Source of the DNA: Ruegeria sp. Alg231-54 | GTDB taxonomy: Bacteria > Pseudomonadota > Alphaproteobacteria > Rhodobacterales > Rhodobacteraceae | Reading direction: 5' to 3' | Length of the DNA stretch: 64,000 bases | Assembly (NCBI RefSeq): GCF_900143525.1 | Contig: NZ_FREZ01000001.1 | Span: 692,445 to 756,444, forward strand | Part shown: positions 8,890 through 17,973 of the stretch, piece after piece | How the letters are laid out: each line of letters opens with the position of its first letter | Position numbering within the stretch: position 1 is the first letter of the stretch | Translations under genes and position numbers: made by a program | The notes under the pieces: generated by a model | Databases searched by the model: none | Told to the model about the DNA's origin: nothing | Seen by the model: only the letters and a program-made list of their open reading frames with translations

Positions 8890-11721
8890 TCAGTTGCCGT
8901 CCTTCAAACCCATAAGCGCTGCTGCAAACGGGTTATCGGGATCGATCGCCTTTTCTTTCCGGGGCGGACGAGATGAGAACGTCTTGCCACCTTGCGGTTT
9001 GCCACCCTTCTTGCCCTGAGGCTTGCCGCGACCATCCTGCGGTTTGCCGCGCGGCTTGCCTTTGCCCGGCCCCTGTCCTTGCCGCTGTTCGCGGCGCGGA
9101 GCACGGTTCGCCGGGCGCTGACGACCCCAGGTGAAAGTGTAAAACACTTCAACTTCGGTCTCATCTGAGGCGAGTTCGGTTGCCGGAGCCTCGGCTACCG
9201 CCTCGGTGCTTTCGGTGACCTCGGCTGGCGCCTCGGCGGTCGCGACGACCTCTTCGACTTCTGCGTCGGGTGCCGGGGTTTCTTCGGCGGCGGGTTGTTC
9301 CATCACATCGGTCGCAGGCTTTTCGGCCTCGACCGGTGCAGCTTTCACCTTTTCACGCTCACCGCGCTCGGCCTTATAGCCCAGCCCTTGCATCAGATCC
9401 GCGAACTGCTCAAGCGTCATGCCGGTGATCGACAGCATATCGGGCTTGGCCTCGAAACCACCCCGGCTGTCTTCGGCACGCAGCATGTCTGCCAGACGTT
9501 CCAGCATGTCGATACGGATCGAACGCTCGCCGGCATCGCGGTAACCGCACATGGTATCGTAGCCCTCGGGCGCGCCTTTAGCGACCGGAACAGTGACCAG
9601 ACCCGGAGGCGGCGCGTCAGGGAATTCCTGCAATCCACCGGCCAGCGCCCACAGCACCAAACGCAAGCGCGTCGGCGCAGGTTTCAGTAGCAGCGGCATG
9701 AAGATGGTGAACTGACCAAACCGGATGCCGTGCTTACGCAGCGCACCACGTGCGTCCTGATCCAGATCTTTGACCTCTTGCGCAACACCGGCGCGCGGCA
9801 GAACGCCTAGCCCTTCAACCATGCGGAAGGCGAACCCTTTGGCCAGACCTGACAGCTCTTCGTCGCGCGACAGGTTCAGCAGCGGCTCGAACAGGGCGGC
9901 CACCTTACGGTCGATGAAATGCTGCAGACGACGCTGCACTTTCTGTTCGACTTCAGGGCCTGCAGCCTCATCCACAAAAACCTCGACCATCGGCCTGAGG
10001 GGTTCTGCCCCGGCAACCAGCTTGCCAACAGCATACTCACCCCACATCAGGCCACCCTGATCGGTAAAATCAATTTCGGTATCGGGCGCGTTGTAGAAGC
10101 GGTCTGCACGCAGATGGAATTGCGGTGCGAGAGCTTGCAGAGAGGCCGATTTGAGAGCTTTCGCCTCGGTTCCCTGTGCGCTTTTGTCCGGGGTAAACCG
10201 GAACCCTTCCAGACGACCGACGAATTCTCCTTCGACGGTCACTTCACCCTTGTCATTTACTTCGGCCAAAAGGGCCTCCTTCTGTTTGAGCCGGCGCAAC
10301 AACACTGACGTGCGCCGGTCCACAAATCTCTGAGTCAAACGATCATGCAGAGCGTCCGACAGCCTGTCTTCTACAATGCGCGTTTCCGCGCGCCAATGTG
10401 ATTCGTCACGCACCCATCCGTTTCGTTGCGCAACATATGTCCAGGTGCGAATATATGCCAACCTTTTGGACAGTGCATCAATATCCCCATCTGTTTTGTC
10501 GATGCGGCGGATTTGCCGCGCCATGAACTCGTCAGGGATAGCGCCGCGTTCATGCAGATGACCATAGATCACCTCAAGCAGGCTGGCGTGTTCTGCGTGG
10601 CTGATACCGCGAAAATCGGGGATTCGACACACATCCCACAGCAATCGGACGGACGGCCCATCGCTGGCGCGGGCGATGACCTCGGCCTCCTGAGACAGCG
10701 ATTTCAGAGCGTTCAGGTCGTCTGCGGGTCGGGCCTTGATCAGATGTTCGCTGTCTGGACTGACTTCCAACGAGTCGATGAGGGCCTCAACCGAGCCAAA
10801 CCGCAAAGCGGCATTCCGCCAATTCAGCTTTTTCATCGGCGTGAACCGGCTGTCCATGATCGCCTGCGCGACCCCGTCGTCCAGCGGTGGAGCCTCACCC
10901 GTCACGCCAAACGTACCATCAGACATCCCGCGCCCTGCCCGACCTGCGATCTGCGCCAGTTCATTGGGGGCCAGGTGGCGCATCCTACGACCGTCGAATT
11001 TGGTCAGCGACGAAAACGCCACGTGGTTCACATCAAGATTCAAACCCATCCCAATGGCGTCAGTTGCAACGAGGTAGTCCACCTCACCGTTTTGATACAG
11101 CTCGACCTGCGCATTTCGGGTGCGCGGGCTAAGCGCGCCCATGACTACGGCGGCCCCACCCTTTTGGCGGCGCAGCAGCTCGGCAATGGCGTAGACGTTA
11201 TCGACCGAAAACCCGACAATGGCGCTGCGTGCGGGCATGCGGCTGATCTTTTTCGAACCGGAATAAACTAGCTGAGACATTCGTTCACGGCGAATGAACT
11301 GCGCTTCGGGCACCAATGCTGCAATCGGTCCGCGCAAAGTGTCAGAGCCCAGAAACAGCGTCTCGTTAGTTCCGCGCGAACGCAGCAGACGGTCGGTGAA
11401 AACATGTCCACGCTCGGGATCTGCACACAGCTGGATTTCGTCGATGGCTACGAAATCTGCGCCCATACCTTCGGGCATCGCCTCAACAGTGCAGACCCAG
11501 TATTTAGCACGCGGCGGAACGATCCGCTCTTCACCCGTTACAAGGGCAACGACCGACGGTCCGCGGATCGCGACGATCTTGTCATAGACTTCGCGTGCCA
11601 GCAGACGCAGCGGCAGGCCGATCACACCTGTCCGGTGCCCCAGCATCCGCTCAATCGCGTAATGGGTTTTACCTGTGTTGGTCGGGCCCAGTACGGCCAC
11701 GATTCGGGATGACCCGCTCAC
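8890..11721 (-). CDS. SUV3-like superfamily 2 RNA helicase with basic tail
   Basis: 943 residues, GTG start. Walker A is GPTNTGKT (12-19), motif II is DEIQ, and the C-terminal RecA lobe holds the Suv3-like IGMGLNLDV and QIAGRAGRG motifs. This family is the bacterial relative of the mitochondrial degradosome helicase Suv3. Beyond ~770 comes an alanine/glutamate-rich linker and then a very basic Gly/Lys/Arg/Gln-rich tail (KGKPRGKPQDGRGKPQGKK), likely an unstructured RNA-binding region. A role in RNA turnover is inferred from the family. It is transcribed just ahead of the S4-domain gene. Confidence 0.9.
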   Translation of the reverse strand: MSGSSRIVAVLGPTNTGKTHYAIERMLGHRTGVIGLPLRLLAREVYDKIVAIRGPSVVALVTGEERIVPPRAKYWVCTVEAMPEGMGADFVAIDEIQLCADPERGHVFTDRLLRSRGTNETLFLGSDTLRGPIAALVPEAQFIRRERMSQLVYSGSKKISRMPARSAIVGFSVDNVYAIAELLRRQKGGAAVVMGALSPRTRNAQVELYQNGEVDYLVATDAIGMGLNLDVNHVAFSSLTKFDGRRMRHLAPNELAQIAGRAGRGMSDGTFGVTGEAPPLDDGVAQAIMDSRFTPMKKLNWRNAALRFGSVEALIDSLEVSPDSEHLIKARPADDLNALKSLSQEAEVIARASDGPSVRLLWDVCRIPDFRGISHAEHASLLEVIYGHLHERGAIPDEFMARQIRRIDKTDGDIDALSKRLAYIRTWTYVAQRNGWVRDESHWRAETRIVEDRLSDALHDRLTQRFVDRRTSVLLRRLKQKEALLAEVNDKGEVTVEGEFVGRLEGFRFTPDKSAQGTEAKALKSASLQALAPQFHLRADRFYNAPDTEIDFTDQGGLMWGEYAVGKLVAGAEPLRPMVEVFVDEAAGPEVEQKVQRRLQHFIDRKVAALFEPLLNLSRDEELSGLAKGFAFRMVEGLGVLPRAGVAQEVKDLDQDARGALRKHGIRFGQFTIFMPLLLKPAPTRLRLVLWALAGGLQEFPDAPPPGLVTVPVAKGAPEGYDTMCGYRDAGERSIRIDMLERLADMLRAEDSRGGFEAKPDMLSITGMTLEQFADLMQGLGYKAERGEREKVKAAPVEAEKPATDVMEQPAAEETPAPDAEVEEVVATAEAPAEVTESTEAVAEAPATELASDETEVEVFYTFTWGRQRPANRAPRREQRQGQGPGKGKPRGKPQDGRGKPQGKKGGKPQGGKTFSSRPPRKEKAIDPDNPFAAALMGLKDGN

Positions 11722-11743
11722 CTTTGCCCCCTGCCCCAGCTTG

Positions 11744-12313
11744 TTAGAGGGCCGAGCCCTCGACCCGGGGCTTCAGTCGATTCACGGCATTGGTTACTTC
11801 TTCGTGATGGGGATGTATAGCTAAAGCACGCTCATAAGCGTCCAGCGCTTTGTCGGGTCGATCGACGATCTCAAAAATCAGTCCCAATCCGTAGATAGCC
11901 TCGTAGTTGTTGGGGTTCAGCGTCAAGGCGTATTCCAGATCAGCCGCAGCCATACCGAAACGTTCGATCCCGAAAAAGGCCGAGGCCCGCACGTGCCAGG
12001 CTTCGGCGAATTGTGGCGCGTGATCAGTCAGCGCAGTCAGATGCTGGATCGCGGCCAGAGAGTCGCCATCTTCTAGCGCCTCGCGCCCGCGCTCAAGCAA
12101 CAGATCCGCCGAAGCCGAGCCAGACTGCGCCCACAGCGCCTTGAGCTGACGATCTATGTTCATCGCCTGTTCGGGGGTCGCCTCCGACAGTTGCAGCAAT
12201 AGTTGTTCCTCATCCTTGGAATCCGCCGTTTGGGCGAAAGAAGGAATGGAAAACGTGACTAGAAGCGCTGTTGCCGCGACGATACCTTTGAGATTGGTGC
12301 TTGCAATGCTCAT
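11744..12313 (-). CDS. Exported tetratricopeptide-repeat protein
   Basis: 189 residues from ATG 12313. Residues 1-28 are a Sec signal peptide (basic start, hydrophobic core, SFAQ end), so the protein acts in the periplasm. Three TPR-type helical pairs follow (~75-175; for example AEAWHVRASAFFGIERFGMA and YEAIYGLGLIFEIVDRPDKA). An ATG at 12352 is an alternative start, but it would bury the signal peptide. TPR proteins are scaffolds; the partner is unknown. It lies upstream of the helicase on the same strand and is divergent from the SCP2 gene. Confidence 0.8.
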   Translation of the reverse strand: MSIASTNLKGIVAATALLVTFSIPSFAQTADSKDEEQLLLQLSEATPEQAMNIDRQLKALWAQSGSASADLLLERGREALEDGDSLAAIQHLTALTDHAPQFAEAWHVRASAFFGIERFGMAAADLEYALTLNPNNYEAIYGLGLIFEIVDRPDKALDAYERALAIHPHHEEVTNAVNRLKPRVEGSAL

Positions 12314-12382
12314 AACAACGTTCAGTGTAGCGCTGCGCCCGCGGATGTCCATTCCCGGCGCACAAACATAGTGAGGAGAATC

Positions 12383-12673
12383 ATGAGCGACACTCTGGAA
12401 AAAGCGGCAGCCGCGTTGAACGAAAAACTGTCGGGCGGCGATTTTACCGCGTCGGCAAAATTTGCCATCGCAGATCTGGGCTCAATCGTTCTGGACGCAA
12501 GCGGCGCGCGCGTCAGTGACGAAGAAACAGACGTCACCATGAACGCCGATGCGGACACGTTCGAACAAATACTCAGCGGTGAATTGAACCCTACCGGCGC
12601 GTTCATGTCAGGCAAGCTGACCGTGGACGGTGACATGGGCGTTGCCATGCAACTGGCATCGGCGCTAGCCTGA
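12383..12673 (+). CDS. SCP2 sterol-binding-domain protein
   Basis: 96 residues; a single SCP2 fold with the conserved NEKLSGGDF, DVTMNADADTFEQILSGELNPTGAF (split here as two blocks) and KLTVDGDMGVAMQL segments. It presents a hydrophobic lipid or acyl-binding pocket. ATG 12383 follows GAGGAGA at ideal distance. The stop TGA shares its A with the ATG of the hydrolase gene, so translation is probably coupled and the two may act on the same lipid. Confidence 0.88.
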   Translation: MSDTLEKAAAALNEKLSGGDFTASAKFAIADLGSIVLDASGARVSDEETDVTMNADADTFEQILSGELNPTGAFMSGKLTVDGDMGVAMQLASALA

Positions 12674-13656
12674 TGGACCTGTCGCCGGCCCCTTTCTTTG
12701 CAGACATGGCCGGCGTCCCCGCCGGTGGTCAGGCTCATTGGCTGAACACAGCGGACAACACACGCATTCGGGTGGGCCACTGGCTGCCCGAAGGCGATAC
12801 CTGCGGCACGGTAATGATGTTTCCCGGCCGCACCGAATATATCGAAAAGTACGGCAATTGCGCGGCTGAGTTTACGGATCGCGGCTTTGCCTTTCTGGCC
12901 GTCGACTGGCGCGGCCAGGGCCTGGCCGACCGGTTACTGGATGACCCGCGCGTCGGGCATGTCGAGCAGTTCACGGACTATCAACAAGACGTTCAGGCCA
13001 CGCTGGACCTGGCAACCGAACTGAACCTGCCGAAGCCTTGGTTCGTGATCGGACATTCCATGGGCGGGGCAATCGGTATGCGCGCGGCTTTGGAAAAGAA
13101 CTGCTTTGCCGCCTGTGCCTTTACCGGGCCGATGTGGGGCATTTTCTTTACCCCAATCATGAAACCGCTCAGCCGTCTGACAGCCTATTGGGGGCCTAGG
13201 ATCGGGTTGGGGGAAAAAACACCACCGACCACATCCTTGGAAAGCTATGTGGCCTCCCAACCGTTCGAGGGTAATGTACTGACCCGCGATCCGGACATGT
13301 TCCAGATGATGAAAGATCAACTGGCTGCACAGCCCGAGCTGGCGCTTGGCGCGCCTTCGACAATCTGGCTGCGCGAAGCGTTGGATGAATGCGTCTGGTT
13401 GATGGACCAGACCGCACCGGATACGCCGTGTCTTACCTTTCTGGGCAGCCATGAACAGATTGTCGATCGCAAGGCTATCCGCGCCCGCATGGCGAACTGG
13501 CCCAGTGGCACTTTGGTCGAAATCCCGGATGGCGAGCACGAAGTTCTGATGGAAGCGCCCGACGTGCGCGGGCCGGTCTTTGACCAGTTGGCCGCTCATT
13601 TCAAAGCCGCGCAAACTGACGCGGTGCCGGAACCGGTTCTGTCTTCCGAAGTCTGA
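12673..13656 (+). CDS. Alpha/beta hydrolase (lysophospholipase-like)
   Basis: 327 residues. The N-terminal strand region leads to FPGRTEYIEKYG and DWRGQGLADR, the oxyanion and cap region seen in bacterial lysophospholipases (PldB type). The nucleophile is the Ser of GHSMGG (~127), with acid and base in SHEQIVD and DGEHEVLME. There is no signal peptide, so it is cytoplasmic. The start overlaps the SCP2 stop by one base, which suggests a lipid-binding plus lipid-hydrolysing pair. The true substrate cannot be read from sequence. Confidence 0.85.
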   Translation: MDLSPAPFFADMAGVPAGGQAHWLNTADNTRIRVGHWLPEGDTCGTVMMFPGRTEYIEKYGNCAAEFTDRGFAFLAVDWRGQGLADRLLDDPRVGHVEQFTDYQQDVQATLDLATELNLPKPWFVIGHSMGGAIGMRAALEKNCFAACAFTGPMWGIFFTPIMKPLSRLTAYWGPRIGLGEKTPPTTSLESYVASQPFEGNVLTRDPDMFQMMKDQLAAQPELALGAPSTIWLREALDECVWLMDQTAPDTPCLTFLGSHEQIVDRKAIRARMANWPSGTLVEIPDGEHEVLMEAPDVRGPVFDQLAAHFKAAQTDAVPEPVLSSEV

Positions 13657-13724
13657 TCACGCACCGCTTGTGATCCCCGTCTCGCGCGCCTAGATGTTGG
13701 CGAAAGCTATTATCGAGGTGATCC

Positions 13725-15545
13725 ATGCGCGACCTTCCCTTTCCCGTCCGAGACGCAAATGCTGCCGGAGGTGCCGGCAATCTGGGCAACCTGCCGGAAT
13801 GGGATCTGACCGATCTCTACACCTCAGAGGACGCGCCCGAACTGTCCCGCGATCTGGACTGGTTGGAAAAGGAATGCGCCTCGTTTGCCGAAGACTACGG
13901 GGGTAAGCTGGCTGATCTGGATGCTGCGGGTCTGCTGACCTGCGTCGAGCGCAATGAGAAGATCAATTCAATCGCCGGGCGCATCATGTCGTTTGCCGGC
14001 CTGCGCTACTATCAGCTGACCACAGATGCCGAGCGTGCCAAGTTCCTGTCCGACATGCAGGAAAAGATCACCATCTTCACCACCCCGCTGGTGTTCTTCA
14101 CGCTTGAGATCAACCGCATCGACGATGATGTCCTGAAGGCGCATTTCGATGTGAATGCCGATCTGGCGCGGTACGAGCCGGTCTTCCGCCGAATCCGCGC
14201 GATGAAACCCTACCAACTATCTGACGAGCTTGAGAAATTCCTGCACGACCTCGGCGTTGTTGGCGACGCGTGGGAGCGTCTTTTTGACGAAACCATTGCC
14301 GGGCTGACTTTCACCGTAGACGGCGAAGAGCTAAACATTGAAGGCACCCTGAACTTTCTGACAGAGCAGGACCGCGCCAAACGCGAAGCAGCTGCGCGTG
14401 AGTTGGCCAGCGTGTTTCAGGACAACGTCAAAACCTTTGCCCGCGTCCACAACACACAGGCCAAGGAAAAGGAAATCGTCGACCGCTGGCGCAACATGCC
14501 GACCGCGCAAACCGGTCGCCACCTGTCCAATGACGTGGAACCCGAGGTCGTTGAGGCTCTGCGCGAGGCGGTTGTGGCCGCCTACCCCAAGCTCAGCCAT
14601 CGCTACTACGAGCTGAAACGCAAATGGCTGGGCCTGGACAAAATGCAGGTTTGGGACCGCAACGCACCGCTTCCGATGGAAGACACGCGCATCGTTGATT
14701 GGGACGAAGCAGAGAAGACGGTCATGGACGCCTATACTGCCTTCGATCCCCGAATGGGTGAAATCGCGGCTCCGTTTTTCTCGAAGGGTTGGATCGACGC
14801 GGCCGTGAAGCCCGGTAAAGCTCCGGGCGCATTTGCGCACCCAACCGTCACCGAGCTTCACCCCTATGTGATGCTCAACTACCTCGGCAAACCGCGCGAC
14901 GTGATGACACTGGCGCATGAGTTGGGGCACGGCGTCCATCAGGTACTGGCGGCCGATCAGGGCGAGATGCTGTCTTCTACCCCACTGACGTTGGCAGAAA
15001 CGGCTTCGGTCTTTGGTGAAATGCTGACCTTCCGCAAGATGTTGGACAAGGCCGAAACTCCGGAACAGCGCAAGGTGCTGCTGGCCGGCAAGGTCGAGGA
15101 TATGATTAACACGGTCGTACGTCAGATCGCCTTTTACGATTTTGAATGCAAACTGCACGCCGCCCGTCGCGAGGGCGAGCTGACCCCGGATGACATCAAC
15201 GCTTTGTGGATGAGCGTTCAGGCCGAAAGCCTTGGGCCCGCATTTGAATTCATGGATGGGTACGAGACCTTCTGGGCTTATATCCCGCACTTCGTCCATT
15301 CACCGTTCTACGTCTACGCCTATGCGTTCGGTGACGGTTTGGTGAACGCGCTATACTCGGTCTACGAAAGCGGTGCGGACGGGTTCGAGGACAAGTATTT
15401 CGAAATGCTGCGTGCAGGCGGGTCCAAACACCACAAGGAACTGTTGGCCCCGTTCGGATTGGATGCAAGCGATCCCAAATTCTGGGACAAGGGTCTGTCG
15501 ATGATTTCCGGCTTTATCGACGAGCTGGAAGCGATGGAAAACTAG
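13725..15545 (+). CDS. pepF: M3-family oligoendopeptidase F
   Basis: 606 residues, a typical length. The zinc motif HELGH is at 398-402, with the third-ligand glutamate in the following LAETASVFGEM segment, as in M3B peptidases. The C-terminus has the conserved HFVHSPFYVYAYAFG region that binds substrate. It degrades short peptides in the cytoplasm. The stop abuts the stop of the convergent EamA gene with no gap. Confidence 0.93.
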   Translation: MRDLPFPVRDANAAGGAGNLGNLPEWDLTDLYTSEDAPELSRDLDWLEKECASFAEDYGGKLADLDAAGLLTCVERNEKINSIAGRIMSFAGLRYYQLTTDAERAKFLSDMQEKITIFTTPLVFFTLEINRIDDDVLKAHFDVNADLARYEPVFRRIRAMKPYQLSDELEKFLHDLGVVGDAWERLFDETIAGLTFTVDGEELNIEGTLNFLTEQDRAKREAAARELASVFQDNVKTFARVHNTQAKEKEIVDRWRNMPTAQTGRHLSNDVEPEVVEALREAVVAAYPKLSHRYYELKRKWLGLDKMQVWDRNAPLPMEDTRIVDWDEAEKTVMDAYTAFDPRMGEIAAPFFSKGWIDAAVKPGKAPGAFAHPTVTELHPYVMLNYLGKPRDVMTLAHELGHGVHQVLAADQGEMLSSTPLTLAETASVFGEMLTFRKMLDKAETPEQRKVLLAGKVEDMINTVVRQIAFYDFECKLHAARREGELTPDDINALWMSVQAESLGPAFEFMDGYETFWAYIPHFVHSPFYVYAYAFGDGLVNALYSVYESGADGFEDKYFEMLRAGGSKHHKELLAPFGLDASDPKFWDKGLSMISGFIDELEAMEN

Positions 15546-16433
15546 TCACTTCTGGCTTTTGGTCGTCAGGAAAATGGCGACCACAATCAACACAGCCCCT
15601 AGGGCCGCGACCGGCGTGATTGCGGCCCCCAGAAACAGGGCTGAGTTGATGAACGTGAACACCACGGATGCGGCGAACATCAAGGTCGCGGTCAACGTCG
15701 AGACCCGCGCGGCGGCCTCGTACCACAGGTAGTAGGCCAAAGCGGTCGGCAGCACCCCCAACAAAATCAGGAACACGACATCGTTGGCTGCAGGTATCTG
15801 CAGTGAAAATGCCGCCAGCGGGACCAAAAGCACACCCGAGCACAAGAATATCCCAAATAGGAAGTTCAGACGTTCTCCGGTCGTTTCAGAATTTCGCATC
15901 GCCCGGCTGCTCGAGATTAGGAAAACCGCCCAGCTTAGCCCTGCGCCGATTTCAAGCAAGTCCCCGAACAGGGGCTCTCCACCGCCTTGGAAATCCTGAT
16001 AAACCGTTAGGAAGACGCCGAAAATCGCCAACCCCGTAGCAAGTATGTCTGTGCGCGTAACGGGCGTGTCGGCAAAGAAATACAAGAAGATCAGCACAAA
16101 GAACGGCGCCGTGTTCTCAAGAACCATGGCATTGGCTGCACCGGTATGTTCAAGCCCGATGTGGAACAGGATGTAGTTGACCACAGTGGACAGAACGGCC
16201 AGCCGAAAGTTCCAGTCATTCAACCGGATTGAAACAGCGACCCGCATCACGCGCAGCATGCAATAGATGGCGATGGCTGCGATGAACAGGCGCGTTACCG
16301 CAATTTGCAGCCCTCCCAGATCGCTGGTCAGGTAGCGGACTATGACGCTGTGCGTGCCCCACAGGAAAGCCGCAAGAAACCCAAGAACCAGCCCGTTTTG
16401 CAAGAGTGGCTGCTTCTCTTTGGTGTCGGGCAT
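15546..16433 (-). CDS. EamA/DMT-family permease
   Basis: 295 residues with ten hydrophobic segments in two EamA repeats (about 12-140 and 155-290). The first repeat has GTHSVIVRYL, the second VLPTALAYYLWYEA. Such proteins export amino acids or other metabolites across the inner membrane; no substrate can be assigned. It lies 13 bp after the small zinc-finger gene on the same strand. Confidence 0.85.
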   Translation of the reverse strand: MPDTKEKQPLLQNGLVLGFLAAFLWGTHSVIVRYLTSDLGGLQIAVTRLFIAAIAIYCMLRVMRVAVSIRLNDWNFRLAVLSTVVNYILFHIGLEHTGAANAMVLENTAPFFVLIFLYFFADTPVTRTDILATGLAIFGVFLTVYQDFQGGGEPLFGDLLEIGAGLSWAVFLISSSRAMRNSETTGERLNFLFGIFLCSGVLLVPLAAFSLQIPAANDVVFLILLGVLPTALAYYLWYEAAARVSTLTATLMFAASVVFTFINSALFLGAAITPVAALGAVLIVVAIFLTTKSQK

Positions 16434-16446
16434 CCTTGTGCCCCGC

Positions 16447-16716
16447 TTACTTCAACTGACTGTCTTTAGAACCGCGCCGATTGATGCCGGAACGGCCCTT
16501 GAAGGCCCCGTCCCGATCCTGCTGGCAATCCAGGCAGAGTTTAACACCGGGAATGGCAGCTCGCCGCTTTTCTGGAATCGGCTCTTCACATTCGGCGCAA
16601 TGGGTCCGGCTTTCCCCGACAGGCCGCTTTTGCGCCTGCATCCGGGCCAGTTCGTCCGTAATGGACGCTTCAATCTGTTCGCTCACCGCGCCATCACGCG
16701 CCCAACCGCCTGCCAT
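16447..16716 (-). CDS. DksA/TraR-type zinc-finger protein
   Basis: 89 residues. A short helical N-terminus is followed by the C4 finger CAECEEPIPEKRR (first pair) and CLDCQ (second pair), as in the TraR/YbiI group of DksA relatives. These bind the secondary channel of RNA polymerase or are phage-derived regulators; this one lacks the long coiled coil of full DksA. It probably shares a transcript with the EamA gene. Confidence 0.85.
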   Translation of the reverse strand: MAGGWARDGAVSEQIEASITDELARMQAQKRPVGESRTHCAECEEPIPEKRRAAIPGVKLCLDCQQDRDGAFKGRSGINRRGSKDSQLK

Positions 16717-16774
16717 GGTCTCCCTCCTGATCAGGTGACAGCCAGATTAGTCCAGCCGAGCGCTGCGTGGCAAG

Positions 16775-17749
16775 TCAGAGGGCGACCGCGCCCTCAAACA
16801 CCCTGTCAATCATTGCCTGCGTTCCGCGCGAGAATTCCAACGGGCATGGGTAATCAGACCCGTCGCGGACTGATTGGCAAAACGCCTCGACCTGAAGCTT
16901 GTAGTGATCGTCGCCCGGGAACCGCGTGACCTGAACCTCAAGACCCGGACGATGCAGTTCCACCCGTGCCTCACCAAAAACACGCGCATTGAAAGGCGCG
17001 GTCAGGCGGATCACGCCACCCTCGCCATGGAACACCATTTCCTGATGCGGGTGCATCCGGATCGAGACGTAGCTTGAATAGGTAAAATCGGGGAATTGCG
17101 CGCGTATCTCGGTGAAGGCATCAATGCCATCTTCCCAGCGGATCGCGGATTGCACCGAAACTGGTTCTTGCCCAGTGGCGAACCGGGCGCTTCCAATCAC
17201 GTAGACGCCGATGTCACGCAGCCCACCGCCGCCGGTTTCGGCCCGGTTTCGGATGTTGCCGGTGTCCGCCCGATTGTCAAAACTGAACGCGCCGGTCACA
17301 TGCACAAGCTTTCCGATCGCCCCATCCGCGATCAGTTGCCGTACGAATTGCCACTGCGGGTGGTGCACGATCATGTACGCTTCGGCCGCCAGCAAACCGG
17401 TCTGATCCCTCTTTTCGATCAGCGCTTCAAACTCGGGCGCGGACATGGCCATGGGCTTTTCACACAGAACATGCTTGCCGGCATCCAGTGCCTTGAGGCT
17501 CCATTCGACATGCAGGTGGTTGGGCAGCGGGATATAGACCGCGTCGATTTTGGGATCCGCCAAAAGGGCGTCATAGCTGCCATAAACCGTCAGATCAGGG
17601 CAGTACTGCTGGAACGGCTCAGCCTTGGCTGCGTCCGACGTGGCAAGACCTGCCAACCGGGCCCCGTCCGCCGCGTGAATTGCCGGCGACATGAACTGTC
17701 GTGCGAATTTTGCGGCGCCCAGAACGCCCCATTGAACAGGTTGCTGCAT
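16775..17749 (-). CDS. Gfo/Idh/MocA-family oxidoreductase
   Basis: 324 residues. The Rossmann N-terminus has GVLGAAKFARQFM (nucleotide loop), followed by YIPLPNHLHVEW and EKPMAMSAPEFEALI, the catalytic-lysine block of the family. The C-terminal half is the open-faced beta-sheet domain. An NAD(P)-dependent sugar or trans-dihydrodiol dehydrogenase is likely; substrate unknown. Single gene, divergent from the fasciclin-RTX gene across 224 bp. Confidence 0.88.
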   Translation of the reverse strand: MQQPVQWGVLGAAKFARQFMSPAIHAADGARLAGLATSDAAKAEPFQQYCPDLTVYGSYDALLADPKIDAVYIPLPNHLHVEWSLKALDAGKHVLCEKPMAMSAPEFEALIEKRDQTGLLAAEAYMIVHHPQWQFVRQLIADGAIGKLVHVTGAFSFDNRADTGNIRNRAETGGGGLRDIGVYVIGSARFATGQEPVSVQSAIRWEDGIDAFTEIRAQFPDFTYSSYVSIRMHPHQEMVFHGEGGVIRLTAPFNARVFGEARVELHRPGLEVQVTRFPGDDHYKLQVEAFCQSVRDGSDYPCPLEFSRGTQAMIDRVFEGAVAL

Positions 17750-17973
17750 ACCGCCGCCTCATCCTTTGTTAGCTTGTGCCGTCTCTATCAGGGAATCGCT
17801 TTAAAGTCAGGGGGTTCGTGGTGTTTTCCGCCCATTAACGCACGCAAACCTGAGAATTTCTTGATCCGTTTCATTGTCTGCGCCGTAGCAACTATGTCAC
17901 CGGGTAGTCGGCATTGTCCGTTCAAAGCACCCGGGATTGATGTTGTGACCAACTGGGTGGGAGATTGCCAGAC

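Noticed and set aside
14331-15299. 322-codon ORF antisense to pepF
   Set aside because: pepF has full M3 motifs in the other strand; the antisense product has no motif and results from GC-rich codon bias.
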